64,000 nucleotides of DNA. Source: Phycisphaerales bacterium. Its GTDB lineage: Bacteria; Planctomycetota; Phycisphaerae; Phycisphaerales; UBA1924. Made by a program: the position numbers and the translations under genes. Location: NCBI GenBank assembly GCA_030149165.1, contig JASBRY010000005.1:1-64000 (forward strand). The letters run 5' to 3'. Below the pieces are notes generated by a model. The model saw only the letters and a program-made list of their open reading frames with translations. It did not search any database and had not been told where the DNA came from. The first letter of the stretch is position 1. Every line of letters starts with the position of its first letter. Below are positions 23,618 to 31,768 of the stretch, one piece after another.

Positions 23618-24583
23618 ATGGACCCCACCATTATCCCCTCATCTACCCTCACACTCGCGCAGTCCCTCCCAGAAGGCGGCTCAGTCCCCCTCTTCTTCCT
23701 CCTCGCAGGTGGTCTGATGCTCTGGCTCTTCGGCGCCAAGATCGTCAAACCAGTCTTCTTCATCTTCGGACTCGCTGTGGGTGGATTCGTCGGCACCACA
23801 ATCATCCCGCTCACCGGACTCCCGCCGTTCGAACTTGGGAGCTTCACCATCAATCCAGGATTCACTGGACTCATCGTCGGCGCCATCATCGGCGGACTCG
23901 TCATGCTCGCGATGTTCCGCATGGTCATCACCCTCACCGCCGCGATCGCGTTCGCGGCTGCAGGACTGCTTGGCGCGATGGTCTACCTGCATTTCTACCC
24001 CACCACGATGGTCGATCGTGACCTTTCGCAGACCGAATCCATGATCGCTGAATCGGGAGACCTGACTACAGACGCGCTCAACGCCGCGACCGATTCGCTC
24101 TCTGTAGAAGCCGCGGAGAGATCCGTGAATCTCATCAACGGCGACTCTGAAAACCCGCTCATCGATGACGATACCAAGAACGACATCCTCGACGCCGCGG
24201 AACGCTCGCGTGCGTTTGTTGCCCGCGTCGTGGAAACGGTCAGGGAAGATCTGGATTCAAGACCCACCCGCGACAAGATGGTCGCGTTCTCGTCCATGTT
24301 CGCGGGACTGGCGCTGGGACTGCTCGTCGGAGTCGTCATGCCGAATCGCGCCGCGGCACTCGTGACCAGTCTGACAGGATCCGCCGCGTGGATCGGAGCG
24401 GGAACCGCATTGCTCACTGCACGCAACGGCGAGATCCCAGGATTCCTCGATCAATCCGCCGTGGTCTGGGCCGTTGCGTGGATCATCATCACCATCATCG
24501 GATTGTTTGTGCAACTGGGATTTCTGGACAAGAAATCAGCAAAGCCAGCTCGATCCTCCGACAATGATGACGACGATGAATAA
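23618..24583 (+). CDS. Multi-pass membrane protein of unknown function
   Basis: This protein of about 321 residues begins with a Ser/Thr-rich segment. Four closely spaced hydrophobic helices follow (about 24-125): 'VPLFFLLAGGLMLWLFGAKIVKPVFFIFGLAVGGFVGTTIIPL', 'GFTGLIVGAIIGGLVMLAMFRMVITLTAAIAFAAAGLLGAMVYL'. A soluble acidic helical stretch (about 130-215) comes next, then two or three more helices ending 'VVWAVAWIIITIIGLFVQLGFLD'. The tail is 'DNDDDDE'. The Gly-rich helix pattern recalls DUF4203/TMEM198-type proteins, but this is a weak resemblance. The ATG at 23618 follows the last stop-free upstream extension; the track ORF (23441) is too long. It is divergent from pheA. Confidence 0.7.
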   Translation: MDPTIIPSSTLTLAQSLPEGGSVPLFFLLAGGLMLWLFGAKIVKPVFFIFGLAVGGFVGTTIIPLTGLPPFELGSFTINPGFTGLIVGAIIGGLVMLAMFRMVITLTAAIAFAAAGLLGAMVYLHFYPTTMVDRDLSQTESMIAESGDLTTDALNAATDSLSVEAAERSVNLINGDSENPLIDDDTKNDILDAAERSRAFVARVVETVREDLDSRPTRDKMVAFSSMFAGLALGLLVGVVMPNRAAALVTSLTGSAAWIGAGTALLTARNGEIPGFLDQSAVVWAVAWIIITIIGLFVQLGFLDKKSAKPARSSDNDDDDE

Positions 24584-24685
24584 AAGAACAATTGGACCGC
24601 GTGTCCAATATCACGCAATATCGCCCTAATTTCGGGGATTCTGACGACAAATCTCTGCAAGATCAGCACACAAAATCGCACCTAT

Positions 24686-24714
24686 TTGACTTCCAGTGCT
24701 GGAGATGCGACAAT
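24686..24714 (+). promoter_or_regulatory. Promoter of the small helical protein gene
   Basis: TTGACT (24686-24691) is exactly 17 bases from GACAAT (24709-24714). The leader would be about 80 bases long. Confidence 0.55.
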
Positions 24715-24799
24715 TACCCCTTCGGATTGGACCGATACCAGAGTGAGGACTGTGAGCGGATCTGAACGCAGAACCCTTCCAGACACACACGGAGGCGAC

Positions 24800-25153
24800 A
24801 TGTCCACGATTACTCAATCAACCTCAACTCGCCCACGCTCAGCAGACTCCCTCGATCCAATCCCGACGATCCACACGAATATCACAACGAATCTCACCAA
24901 AGCGGAGTTGCTCGCGCAGACCACAAAGCGTCGCGACGAAGCGAATACGCTCCTTGAGTCGCTCCTGGAAGCGAAGAAGATCTCTGAACGCAATCTCGCG
25001 TCCATCAATCAGGACGATCTGCTCAAGCGCGTCACCGGCAACTCCTCGATGGACAACGCGATCGCATCGACACGCAAGCTGATCGATTCGTTCAATCGCG
25101 TGATCGATGATCTTCGCAGAAACCTGAGCGAAGACGACCTCTCGGCGCTCTGA
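24800..25153 (+). CDS. Small helical protein of unknown function
   Basis: This cytoplasmic protein of 117 residues has a Ser/Thr/Pro-rich N-terminus (about 1-35). A two-helix region follows: 'KAELLAQTTKRRDEANTLLESLLEAKKISERNLASINQDDLLKRVTG' and 'AIASTRKLIDSFNRVIDDLRRNL'. No cysteine, signal peptide or known motif is present. The track ORF starts at 24686, but GGAGG four bases before the ATG at 24800 decides the start, and the promoter lies inside the longer ORF. It may be a planctomycete-specific protein. Neighbours (membrane protein, dut) give no clue to its function. Confidence 0.65.
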   Translation: MSTITQSTSTRPRSADSLDPIPTIHTNITTNLTKAELLAQTTKRRDEANTLLESLLEAKKISERNLASINQDDLLKRVTGNSSMDNAIASTRKLIDSFNRVIDDLRRNLSEDDLSAL

Positions 25154-25193
25154 GCAACCACTCCCAATCCGCCATCCCCGCCTATCGTCTGCT

Positions 25194-25694
25194 ATGACGA
25201 GCCCATCTGCTATTCAGACCAATCCTGCGCAGGGACAGTCCGCCGCGACTGTACGATTCATGAAACTCGATGATCGCGCGACGATCCCGCAATACCAGAC
25301 CCAACTCGCGGCGGGACTCGATCTCGCGGCATGCTTGCCGCGTCATGAGATGCCCGAGAGCGTGACTGTGAAGCCGGGAGATATCGTCAAGATCCCGCTG
25401 GGATTCGCGTGCGCTATCCCCGCTGGATTCGAGGGACAAGTCAGGCCGCGCTCTGGACTGGCGACTAAGCACGGCCTCAGCGTCCCCAACGCGCCGGGAA
25501 CCGTTGATGCGGACTATCGCGGAGAGATGTTCGTCGCGCTGATCAATCTCGGAAGACACCCCATCGACATCACACACGGCATGCGCATCGCGCAGCTCAT
25601 CATCGCTCCAGTGAGCCATGCAACGATTGTCGAAGTCGACTCGCTCGAAGACACTGAGCGTGGTGAGGGTGGATTCGGCTCCACAGGTCACTAA
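25194..25694 (+). CDS. dut: dUTP diphosphatase
   Basis: This 166-residue trimeric dUTPase hydrolyses dUTP to dUMP, keeping uracil out of DNA and supplying dTMP synthesis. All five motifs are present: 'AGLDLAAC', 'RPRSGLATKHGL', 'GTVDADYRGE' with the catalytic Asp, 'RIAQLII', and the C-terminal 'GEGGFGSTGH' arm. A 25-residue polar N-terminal extension precedes the fold. No Shine-Dalgarno sequence is seen at the ATG. It is convergent with rpsA and shares the hairpin between them. Confidence 0.97.
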   Translation: MTSPSAIQTNPAQGQSAATVRFMKLDDRATIPQYQTQLAAGLDLAACLPRHEMPESVTVKPGDIVKIPLGFACAIPAGFEGQVRPRSGLATKHGLSVPNAPGTVDADYRGEMFVALINLGRHPIDITHGMRIAQLIIAPVSHATIVEVDSLEDTERGEGGFGSTGH

Positions 25695-25720
25695 AAAAAA
25701 CACGGACCTGTTGGCCCGTG
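25692..25720 (-). terminator. Terminator between rpsA and dut
   Basis: CACGG(A)CC and GG(C)CCGTG form an imperfect stem around TGTT. On the minus strand it is followed by eight T residues, so it mainly ends rpsA transcription. Confidence 0.85.
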
Positions 25721-25745
25721 CTTGAGTGATCAATATGTGAACAGA

Positions 25746-27155
25746 TCAGAGCTTGAGGTCTCCAAGACCCATGCCCATCCCGCCGGCGTCGCCTAAGCCG
25801 CCGCCTTTGGATTTGTCCGCGCCCTTGCGCTTCGCTTGTTCGCGCAGACGACGCAGTTCTGGGGTTTCTTCTTTGACAACAGGTGTATCGCCACCACGGC
25901 CTCTACCGCGACCTCCGCCGCCGGATTGTTGCGGACGCTCTTTGAGCTGCTTGATCGACAGCGAGATTTTCTTGTCGTTCGGATCGATCTTGAGGACCTT
26001 GACCTGAACGACCTCCCCTTCTTGCAGGACATCACTGACCGCATTGACGCGCTTCCAGTCCAGCTCTGAGATATGGACGAGCCCTTCGACGCCTGGCGCG
26101 ACTTCAACGAACGCTCCGAAGTCCATGATTTTGGTCACCTTGCCGGTGATCTCCGCACCCTCGACGACCTCATCCTTGACAGCGCTGAATGGATCCGCTT
26201 GGAGCTGCTTCATCCCAAGCGAGATGCGATTGGTGTCCCAATCGAGCTTCATGATCTGGACGGTCACTTTCTGACCCTCGCTCACGAAACGCTCAACATT
26301 CTTCGCGCCGTGATTCACACGCTCATGACTCAGATCGTTGATGTGGATCAGACCATCCACACCACCAAGATCAACAAACGCGCCGAAGTCCATGATCTTG
26401 CGGACTGTGCCTTCCATCGTGTCGCCGACTTTGAGTGCTTCTTTGAGCGACTCCATCGCCGACTCGCGCTCCTTTACAAGAATCTCACGGCGTGAACACA
26501 CGATGTTCCCTGCACCACGACGATCGAGCTTCTGGATCGTGCAGGTCATTTTCTCACCAACAAACACTCCCAGATCCGGGATGTGCTGCAGATCCACCTG
26601 CGATGCAGGCATGAACGCACGATGGTTCGCGACCTCGAGTTCAAGACCGCCTTTGTTGGTGCCGGTCACGCGTGCTTCGACAACCTGACCAACCTGGAGC
26701 ATCTCCCAGTCCGCTTTCTGAACAGCGCCTGGGAGTACACAGATGTAGAGCGACTCTCCCGCGTCGTAGCGCTGGACGACGACTTCGAGTTGATCGCCTG
26801 GATTGGGTTTGTTGTCCTTGAACTGCTGGATATCGACGACACCCAGTTCCTTTGGACCAAACTCAACAAAGACATCCGTCGCGCCGACAGACACGACACT
26901 CCCAGTGCGATGCTCGCGTCCTCCACGCACTTCGCGTGGACCACGGATCGAGCCGGGAGCCTTGGGTGCTTCTGCGGCTCCGGCAGCATCAAGATCCGCC
27001 ATCGCGGCTTCGATCTCCGCTTCGGTCTGCGCATCGAGCTTGGTTTCGGTCTTCGTCGGAGCGGGAACAGTCACGGCTTCGGTCGCCGATGAGATTTGCT
27101 CCTGCTCTTGCGAAGGGGTTGGGTTCTCAGAAGCCTGGTTGGGCGTGTCGGTCAT
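25746..27155 (-). CDS. rpsA: 30S ribosomal protein S1
   Basis: This 469-residue RNA-binding protein helps mRNA dock on the small subunit. It contains four S1 domains at about residues 80-140, 155-225, 240-310 and 330-400. Repeats 'GDTMEGTVRKIMDFGAFVDLGGVDGLIHINDLS' and 'GAEITGKVTKIMDFGAFVEVAPGVEGLVHISELDWKRV' are the clearest. E. coli S1 has six, so this is a shorter form like those of several other phyla. An Ala/Glu-rich N-terminus (about 75 residues) and a Gly/Arg-rich tail 'GGGGRGRGRGG' flank the domains. The tail may add RNA affinity. The start is supported by an AGGA about 9-10 bases upstream. Confidence 0.93.
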   Translation of the reverse strand: MTDTPNQASENPTPSQEQEQISSATEAVTVPAPTKTETKLDAQTEAEIEAAMADLDAAGAAEAPKAPGSIRGPREVRGGREHRTGSVVSVGATDVFVEFGPKELGVVDIQQFKDNKPNPGDQLEVVVQRYDAGESLYICVLPGAVQKADWEMLQVGQVVEARVTGTNKGGLELEVANHRAFMPASQVDLQHIPDLGVFVGEKMTCTIQKLDRRGAGNIVCSRREILVKERESAMESLKEALKVGDTMEGTVRKIMDFGAFVDLGGVDGLIHINDLSHERVNHGAKNVERFVSEGQKVTVQIMKLDWDTNRISLGMKQLQADPFSAVKDEVVEGAEITGKVTKIMDFGAFVEVAPGVEGLVHISELDWKRVNAVSDVLQEGEVVQVKVLKIDPNDKKISLSIKQLKERPQQSGGGGRGRGRGGDTPVVKEETPELRRLREQAKRKGADKSKGGGLGDAGGMGMGLGDLKL

Positions 27156-27224
27156 TGGTTGGGAATCCTGCGTGGTCTTGGAAAGATGTTCAACTTGGGT
27201 CAGAAGAACCTGAGCGGAAGCGTG

Positions 27225-28313
27225 TTAGGACAACGCGGCTTGAGCTCTGGTTCCGAGGGACAGATTAATCGCTTTGACGATCCGCTCCGCGGTGTGGACA
27301 TTTGCAAATCCCGCTTCCGCATCGATCGCTGGACGCTCTCCGGTTTTCACGGCATCGAGGAACGCTTCGATCTCTTTGACAATCGGTTCGCCGTCGTCAA
27401 TCGTCAACGGCTCGATGTTGATGAGTTCGGTCCAGTCCACATCCGTCAGGTCCTTCCCAGAGCGGATCTGATCCCGAACCTCACGCATCTGGATCTCGTT
27501 GGCGGTTTTACGGATCATCATGCCGGACTTCGCGGCGTAATCGATCTTGATGTATCCGCCTTCACCAGTGATACGAGTCAGACGCTCGGTCTTCATCGCA
27601 AGGCGCGAAGCGGTGATGTTCGCGACGCACTGTCCGCCGCCGTCATCTTCCGGGATGTTCCAGACCAAGCGTGCGTTGCACAGGTCTTCGTACTCTCCCA
27701 CAACCGCGACACCAGACGCTTGGATCTCGTCAGGCTCGCGCCCATCCATCAGCATCAGCACCACATCGAGGTCATGGATCATCATGTCCATCACCACACC
27801 GATGTCGAGCGAGCGGAAAGTCATCGGAGACACGCGATGCACTTCCATGAAGCGCGGAGTGATCGGCTCGCTGTTGGTCGCCGCGGCGCTCTGCATCGCG
27901 CGCATGATCGGATTGAATCGTTCGATGTGTCCGACCATCAAGCAGGTGCCGTTTTCTTCCGCGATCCGTTTGATCTGCTCCGCTTCCGCGGCGTCTCCCG
28001 CGAGGGGCTTCTCAATCAGACACGCGACACCCGCTTTGAGGAACGGCTCGGCGCTCTTGAGGTGGAAGGTCGTCGGGACCGCGATCGACACCGCGTCGAC
28101 TCCCGCGTCGAGCAGTTCCTGCTCAGTCGCGAATGCTTGACAGCCGTGCTGCGCCGCGATTTCCTTGGCGCGATCGAGATTCGCATCGACAACACCCACC
28201 AACTCGACGCCTTCCATCTCCGCGTAGACACGCGCGTGATGACGCCCCATACGACCTACGCCCACGGCGCCACATCTCAGTGGGTTCTGTGGGGTGCTTG
28301 GTGTACTGGTCAT
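27225..28313 (-). CDS. Gfo/Idh/MocA family NAD(P)-dependent oxidoreductase
   Basis: This 362-residue dehydrogenase has a Rossmann fold at the N-terminus ('RCGAVGVGRMGRHHARVYAEMEGVELVGVVDANLDRAKEIAAQHG') and the family's 'EKPLAGDAAEAEQIKRIAEENGTCLMVGHIERFNP' with the catalytic EKP Lys. The C-terminal alpha/beta domain runs from about residue 130. Substrates in this family are mostly sugars or nucleotide sugars. 'GHIERFNP' is common in predicted UDP-N-acetylglucosamine 3-dehydrogenases linked to lipid A, but no acyltransferase gene is adjacent, so I leave the substrate open. AGGAG 8 bases before the ATG fixes the start. Confidence 0.9.
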   Translation of the reverse strand: MTSTPSTPQNPLRCGAVGVGRMGRHHARVYAEMEGVELVGVVDANLDRAKEIAAQHGCQAFATEQELLDAGVDAVSIAVPTTFHLKSAEPFLKAGVACLIEKPLAGDAAEAEQIKRIAEENGTCLMVGHIERFNPIMRAMQSAAATNSEPITPRFMEVHRVSPMTFRSLDIGVVMDMMIHDLDVVLMLMDGREPDEIQASGVAVVGEYEDLCNARLVWNIPEDDGGGQCVANITASRLAMKTERLTRITGEGGYIKIDYAAKSGMMIRKTANEIQMREVRDQIRSGKDLTDVDWTELINIEPLTIDDGEPIVKEIEAFLDAVKTGERPAIDAEAGFANVHTAERIVKAINLSLGTRAQAALS

Positions 28314-28361
28314 GAACTCAACTCCTGGAATCTGGTAATCGCCGAATCCGGCGCGGCTTGT

Positions 28362-28691
28362 TTAGACAAGCGCGTCCATCGCTTCGACGATGTCTTCTTT
28401 GCGTGTGAGACCAACGAACTGCTTCGCGACCTCGCCGCCTTTGAAGATCAATACGGTCGGGATCGCGCTGATGTTGAACTTCATCGCGACTTCTTTGTTG
28501 CTGTCGATATCGAGCTTGCCGATCTTCGCTTTGCCTTCGTAGGTGTCCGCGACCTCGTCGATCGTCGGAGCGAGCATCTTGCACGGCTGGCACCACTCGG
28601 CCCAGAAATCCACCAGCACCGGCTGATCGGAGCTCAGCACCGAATCGTCGAAGTTGCCGTCGTTGAACTCAAGTGTGTTTGCACCGGCCAT
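28362..28691 (-). CDS. trxA: Thioredoxin
   Basis: This protein of about 109 residues reduces disulfides using electrons from thioredoxin reductase. The fold is complete: 'PVLVDFWAEWCQPCKMLAPTIDEVADTY' with the active-site CxxC, and the cis-proline 'NISAIPTVLIFKGG'. The active site is WCQPC, not the classical WCGPC. The middle residue affects redox potential, so this may be tuned for another partner. The track ORF starts at 28718; the ATG at 28691 with AGGG upstream is preferred. It is near the Gfo/Idh gene on the same strand (48 bases) but no functional link is evident. Confidence 0.95.
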   Translation of the reverse strand: MAGANTLEFNDGNFDDSVLSSDQPVLVDFWAEWCQPCKMLAPTIDEVADTYEGKAKIGKLDIDSNKEVAMKFNISAIPTVLIFKGGEVAKQFVGLTRKEDIVEAMDALV

Positions 28692-28841
28692 GGAATTTGC
28701 CCTTTCCTTCTCAAGCAATCATTCTGTTCTGTATTCCATCGGATCCCTTCCGATGTTCGAGGTGACCCCGAGGTCTTAATCCTAGCACTTCGATTCGTCA
28801 ATGACCGATCCAGCACGTAATTGGACGCCCCTGAATTGCCC

Positions 28842-29732
28842 CTAAATTCCGCGCATCACGGCCCAAGCGGCGTCCAACGCACCCCGATGAATCCCCACAT
28901 CATGCACACGGAAGATCCGCGCTCCATACTGCATGTGCATCACCGACAGCCCCACTGTCGCGGCATCTCTCTCCATTGGGTTCGAATCCCTCCCCAATCC
29001 GATGCGACCAACAAAGCTCTTTCTGCTCAAACCACTCATCAGCGGACTGCCAAGTTCCAGCAGTTGACTCGTCCCACGGATCAACTCAAGATTGTCCTCA
29101 ACCGATTTCCCGAACCCCAATCCAGGATCAATCACAATCCGATCACTCGCAACTCCTGCTTTGATCGCGGCATCGCGTTGTACTTCCAAATGATCTCGGA
29201 CCGCACCAACCACATCTCCGTACTCCGGATTGCGGTCGTATTGATCCGAATAGGAATCCCGATCGGAAGTGGTCAGTCTGTGCATCAGCACGATCCCGCA
29301 GTTAAGATCCGACGCGAGCGCGAGCATCTCCGGATCTTCGGTCATCGCGGACACATCGTTGATCGCGTCGGCGCCGGCTTCAATCGCTCGTCGCGCGACA
29401 GTGCTCAGCGTTGTATCAACAGAGATCGGAATCTCGATCCCGCTCTTGCGGATCGCTTCGATGATCGGAACGACGCGCTTGATCTGTTCGTCGCTGCTCA
29501 CGCGCTGAGCGCCTGGACGCGTAGACTCGCCTCCGATATCGAGCATGTCCGCGCCGTCGTCGATCGCTCGTTTCACATGCTCGATCGCACGATCCACATC
29601 GTTGTACGCGCCACCATCAGAGAATGAGTCCGGAGTCGCGTTGACAATACAAACAACACACGGGCGATCGAGTGTGACCGCCCGTGTGTCTGAGAGTTGC
29701 CAAGTTGGTGCGTGCTCGTCGATTTGGTTCAT
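28842..29732 (-). CDS. folP: Dihydropteroate synthase
   Basis: This TIM-barrel enzyme of about 296 residues condenses p-aminobenzoate with 6-hydroxymethyl-dihydropterin pyrophosphate in folate synthesis and is the target of sulfonamides. Motifs: 'CIVNATPDSFSDGG' (Asn-rich loop; the usual is NVTPDSFSDGG), 'DMLDIGGESTRPGAQRVS', 'ISVDTT', 'DRIVIDPGLGFGKSVEDNLELIR' and 'GLSRKSFVGRI'. A GTG at 29753 and an ATG at 29732 are both possible starts; the ATG has GGA nearby. It is divergent from nothing on the right side and is followed by trxA about 150 bases downstream on the same strand. Confidence 0.95.
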   Translation of the reverse strand: MNQIDEHAPTWQLSDTRAVTLDRPCVVCIVNATPDSFSDGGAYNDVDRAIEHVKRAIDDGADMLDIGGESTRPGAQRVSSDEQIKRVVPIIEAIRKSGIEIPISVDTTLSTVARRAIEAGADAINDVSAMTEDPEMLALASDLNCGIVLMHRLTTSDRDSYSDQYDRNPEYGDVVGAVRDHLEVQRDAAIKAGVASDRIVIDPGLGFGKSVEDNLELIRGTSQLLELGSPLMSGLSRKSFVGRIGLGRDSNPMERDAATVGLSVMHMQYGARIFRVHDVGIHRGALDAAWAVMRGI

Positions 29733-29778
29733 GTCCAATTGTGCCGAGCACACATGATCAGATCAACCGATCGATGAA

Positions 29779-31545
29779 TCAGAACGACATATCGTCGTCA
29801 TTGTCATCGTCGCTGTCCCAATCGTCGTTGCCGCCGCCCATCGCGTCTTCTGGGATCATTTCCATGACCGCTTTGACGGTTTTGAGTGGGAGCACTGAGC
29901 GGACCATCATCCCGCCGCCGTCAGCGGTCGCGCCGAACGCGACCGGAGTCAGCCCGTCGATTGGTTCAAACTCAGGAACGATCCCGAACATCATCAGCAT
30001 CGGACCAACTGTGTTGAGGATGTGATCCACACCGACATACGCCTCCATGACGCGATTGTCAGGAAGCATCGCCGCCGCAGCCGCGATCCCTTGATTGCTC
30101 ATCATGGTGTTCTCGCCGTTGGCGGCTTTATATGCCTTGGAGAGCAGATCAGCGTTTTGTGAGAAGGTGAAGACCATGCCCTCGCCTGCTTTTGCGGCGT
30201 ATCCCGCAGGACCACCGTTTGGGCCGTACATCATCTGCATGATCATCGCTGGATCTGGGGCGCCGAATCCACCGCCGCCACCCATCATCGCGGGATCGAT
30301 CTCGAAGGACATGGAGTGTGTGTACGCCTCGATGCCGTTGATGGACGAAGGCTCTTCGGAGAACGATGCGTTAATCGAGACCCCCTGCTGTTCCATCTTG
30401 CCCATCCCGTTGTACATGCCTTGCATCGCTTCGATGCACGCGTCCGCGTCTTTGCCTTCGGAGTACATGACGGTGTTTGCGAGCAAGCCGTTCATCATCA
30501 TCGCGTCCGAAGCGCCGAGGATCTGAGCGCCGCCTTGGAACTGGTTCATGATCGCGTTGAAGTCGAATCCTGCGATCATGCCAGTGTTGTCCATCTTTTG
30601 CATCATGTCCATGTACTCTGTGATCATGGTCTGGATGCCTTCGCCGCGCAGGTCAAACGCTTGTGCGTAGAAGAAGTCCATCTGAGGCACTCGATTGAAG
30701 TACGAACCCGCGTCGCCGTTGTTGTTGAACATCGCGGCAGAATCAGTGCCTTCTTTGAACTGCAGACCGAAGTCGAACGCGAATCCCTGATTCTCGTCGA
30801 AACTCATGCCGCTCACGAACGCCTGCCCGTCCGCGACCGCGGTCTTGTAGAGGTTCATGAAGGTGTCGAATCCCTGCGCCGCTTCGGCGCCCATCATCAT
30901 CTCGATCATGTCGCCCTGCTGCTCCATCTCCGCGAACGATCCTTCGATCATCGGACGCAGCGCATCGAGACTGACATAGACCATCACATCGTTTGCAGAA
31001 GCAACACGATTCCCGGCAACACCAAGCATCGCTTGTGCTTCTTCGATCGTGTGCGAAGCGGGAGTGAATCCACCAAGGATATTGGTATCGTTGCTCATCG
31101 CGGCGTACCCACCACCGATGTCACGGAAGTAGATGTTCTGACCACCCATCGGGAACTCGACGAGCCCATTGACGGCTTCGCGCCCCTGAGTCAGGTCATT
31201 GAAGTTGCTCACTGGGAGCAGAACGACCGCATCAGGTTCGTTCTCCCAGTCGTCCTGCATATCGAGGATCACCGCCGCGGAGCCTTCTAGGTTCATGCCC
31301 GGCATGCCGCGCACCATCGAGGTCATCATCATGACCTCAGCCTTCCCCATATCCCCCATCATCGCGTTGACCTTGTCCATATCGGAGAGCAGTTCACCCA
31401 CATTGGGCATCACCACCACAATCTCCGAATCTCCAGGCACCATGGTCAGTGCCTTTGGAGTCCCCGCCATGACTGGGAGCGAGATCGCGAGAGCCGCGAG
31501 CGCAGCACCTGAGCGGATTGTGTTGGTCTTGAATGTCGTAAGCAT
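29779..31545 (-). CDS. Methionine-rich exported protein of unknown function
   Basis: This 588-residue protein has a signal peptide (ending around 'ISLPVMAG') and no further membrane helix, so it is periplasmic or cell-surface. I counted about 65 methionines by eye (around 11%), many in pairs or triples ('VMMMTSMVRGMPGM', 'AMMMNGLL', 'PAMIMQMMYG'). Such density is far above the usual 2-3%. Gly-rich loops and an acidic end 'GGGNDDWDSDDDNDDD' complete it. The repeated layout hints at duplicated alpha/beta units, as in large planctomycete proteins of unknown role. Met-rich regions can bind copper(I) or scavenge oxidants; neither is shown. AGGA about 9 bases before the ATG supports the start. Confidence 0.75.
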   Translation of the reverse strand: MLTTFKTNTIRSGAALAALAISLPVMAGTPKALTMVPGDSEIVVVMPNVGELLSDMDKVNAMMGDMGKAEVMMMTSMVRGMPGMNLEGSAAVILDMQDDWENEPDAVVLLPVSNFNDLTQGREAVNGLVEFPMGGQNIYFRDIGGGYAAMSNDTNILGGFTPASHTIEEAQAMLGVAGNRVASANDVMVYVSLDALRPMIEGSFAEMEQQGDMIEMMMGAEAAQGFDTFMNLYKTAVADGQAFVSGMSFDENQGFAFDFGLQFKEGTDSAAMFNNNGDAGSYFNRVPQMDFFYAQAFDLRGEGIQTMITEYMDMMQKMDNTGMIAGFDFNAIMNQFQGGAQILGASDAMMMNGLLANTVMYSEGKDADACIEAMQGMYNGMGKMEQQGVSINASFSEEPSSINGIEAYTHSMSFEIDPAMMGGGGGFGAPDPAMIMQMMYGPNGGPAGYAAKAGEGMVFTFSQNADLLSKAYKAANGENTMMSNQGIAAAAAMLPDNRVMEAYVGVDHILNTVGPMLMMFGIVPEFEPIDGLTPVAFGATADGGGMMVRSVLPLKTVKAVMEMIPEDAMGGGNDDWDSDDDNDDDMSF

Positions 31546-31768
31546 CGGGAACGGTCCTTTCGTATGGAACGATCGTGGTTAAAGTCAGTATCACAGCCCG
31601 CCCGGCACCCCCTATGGATCGCCGAACCAGTCCTGTAACGGTCTCTATCGTATTTCTATAGGAAGCAGCCGTCTCTGGTTTCAGTTCGTCAGAGAGATTT
31701 CTCACTCGCCAACACACCGAAACCCGCACAATCCATGCGGATTGACGAGAAACCCGGCTTTCGGACGA

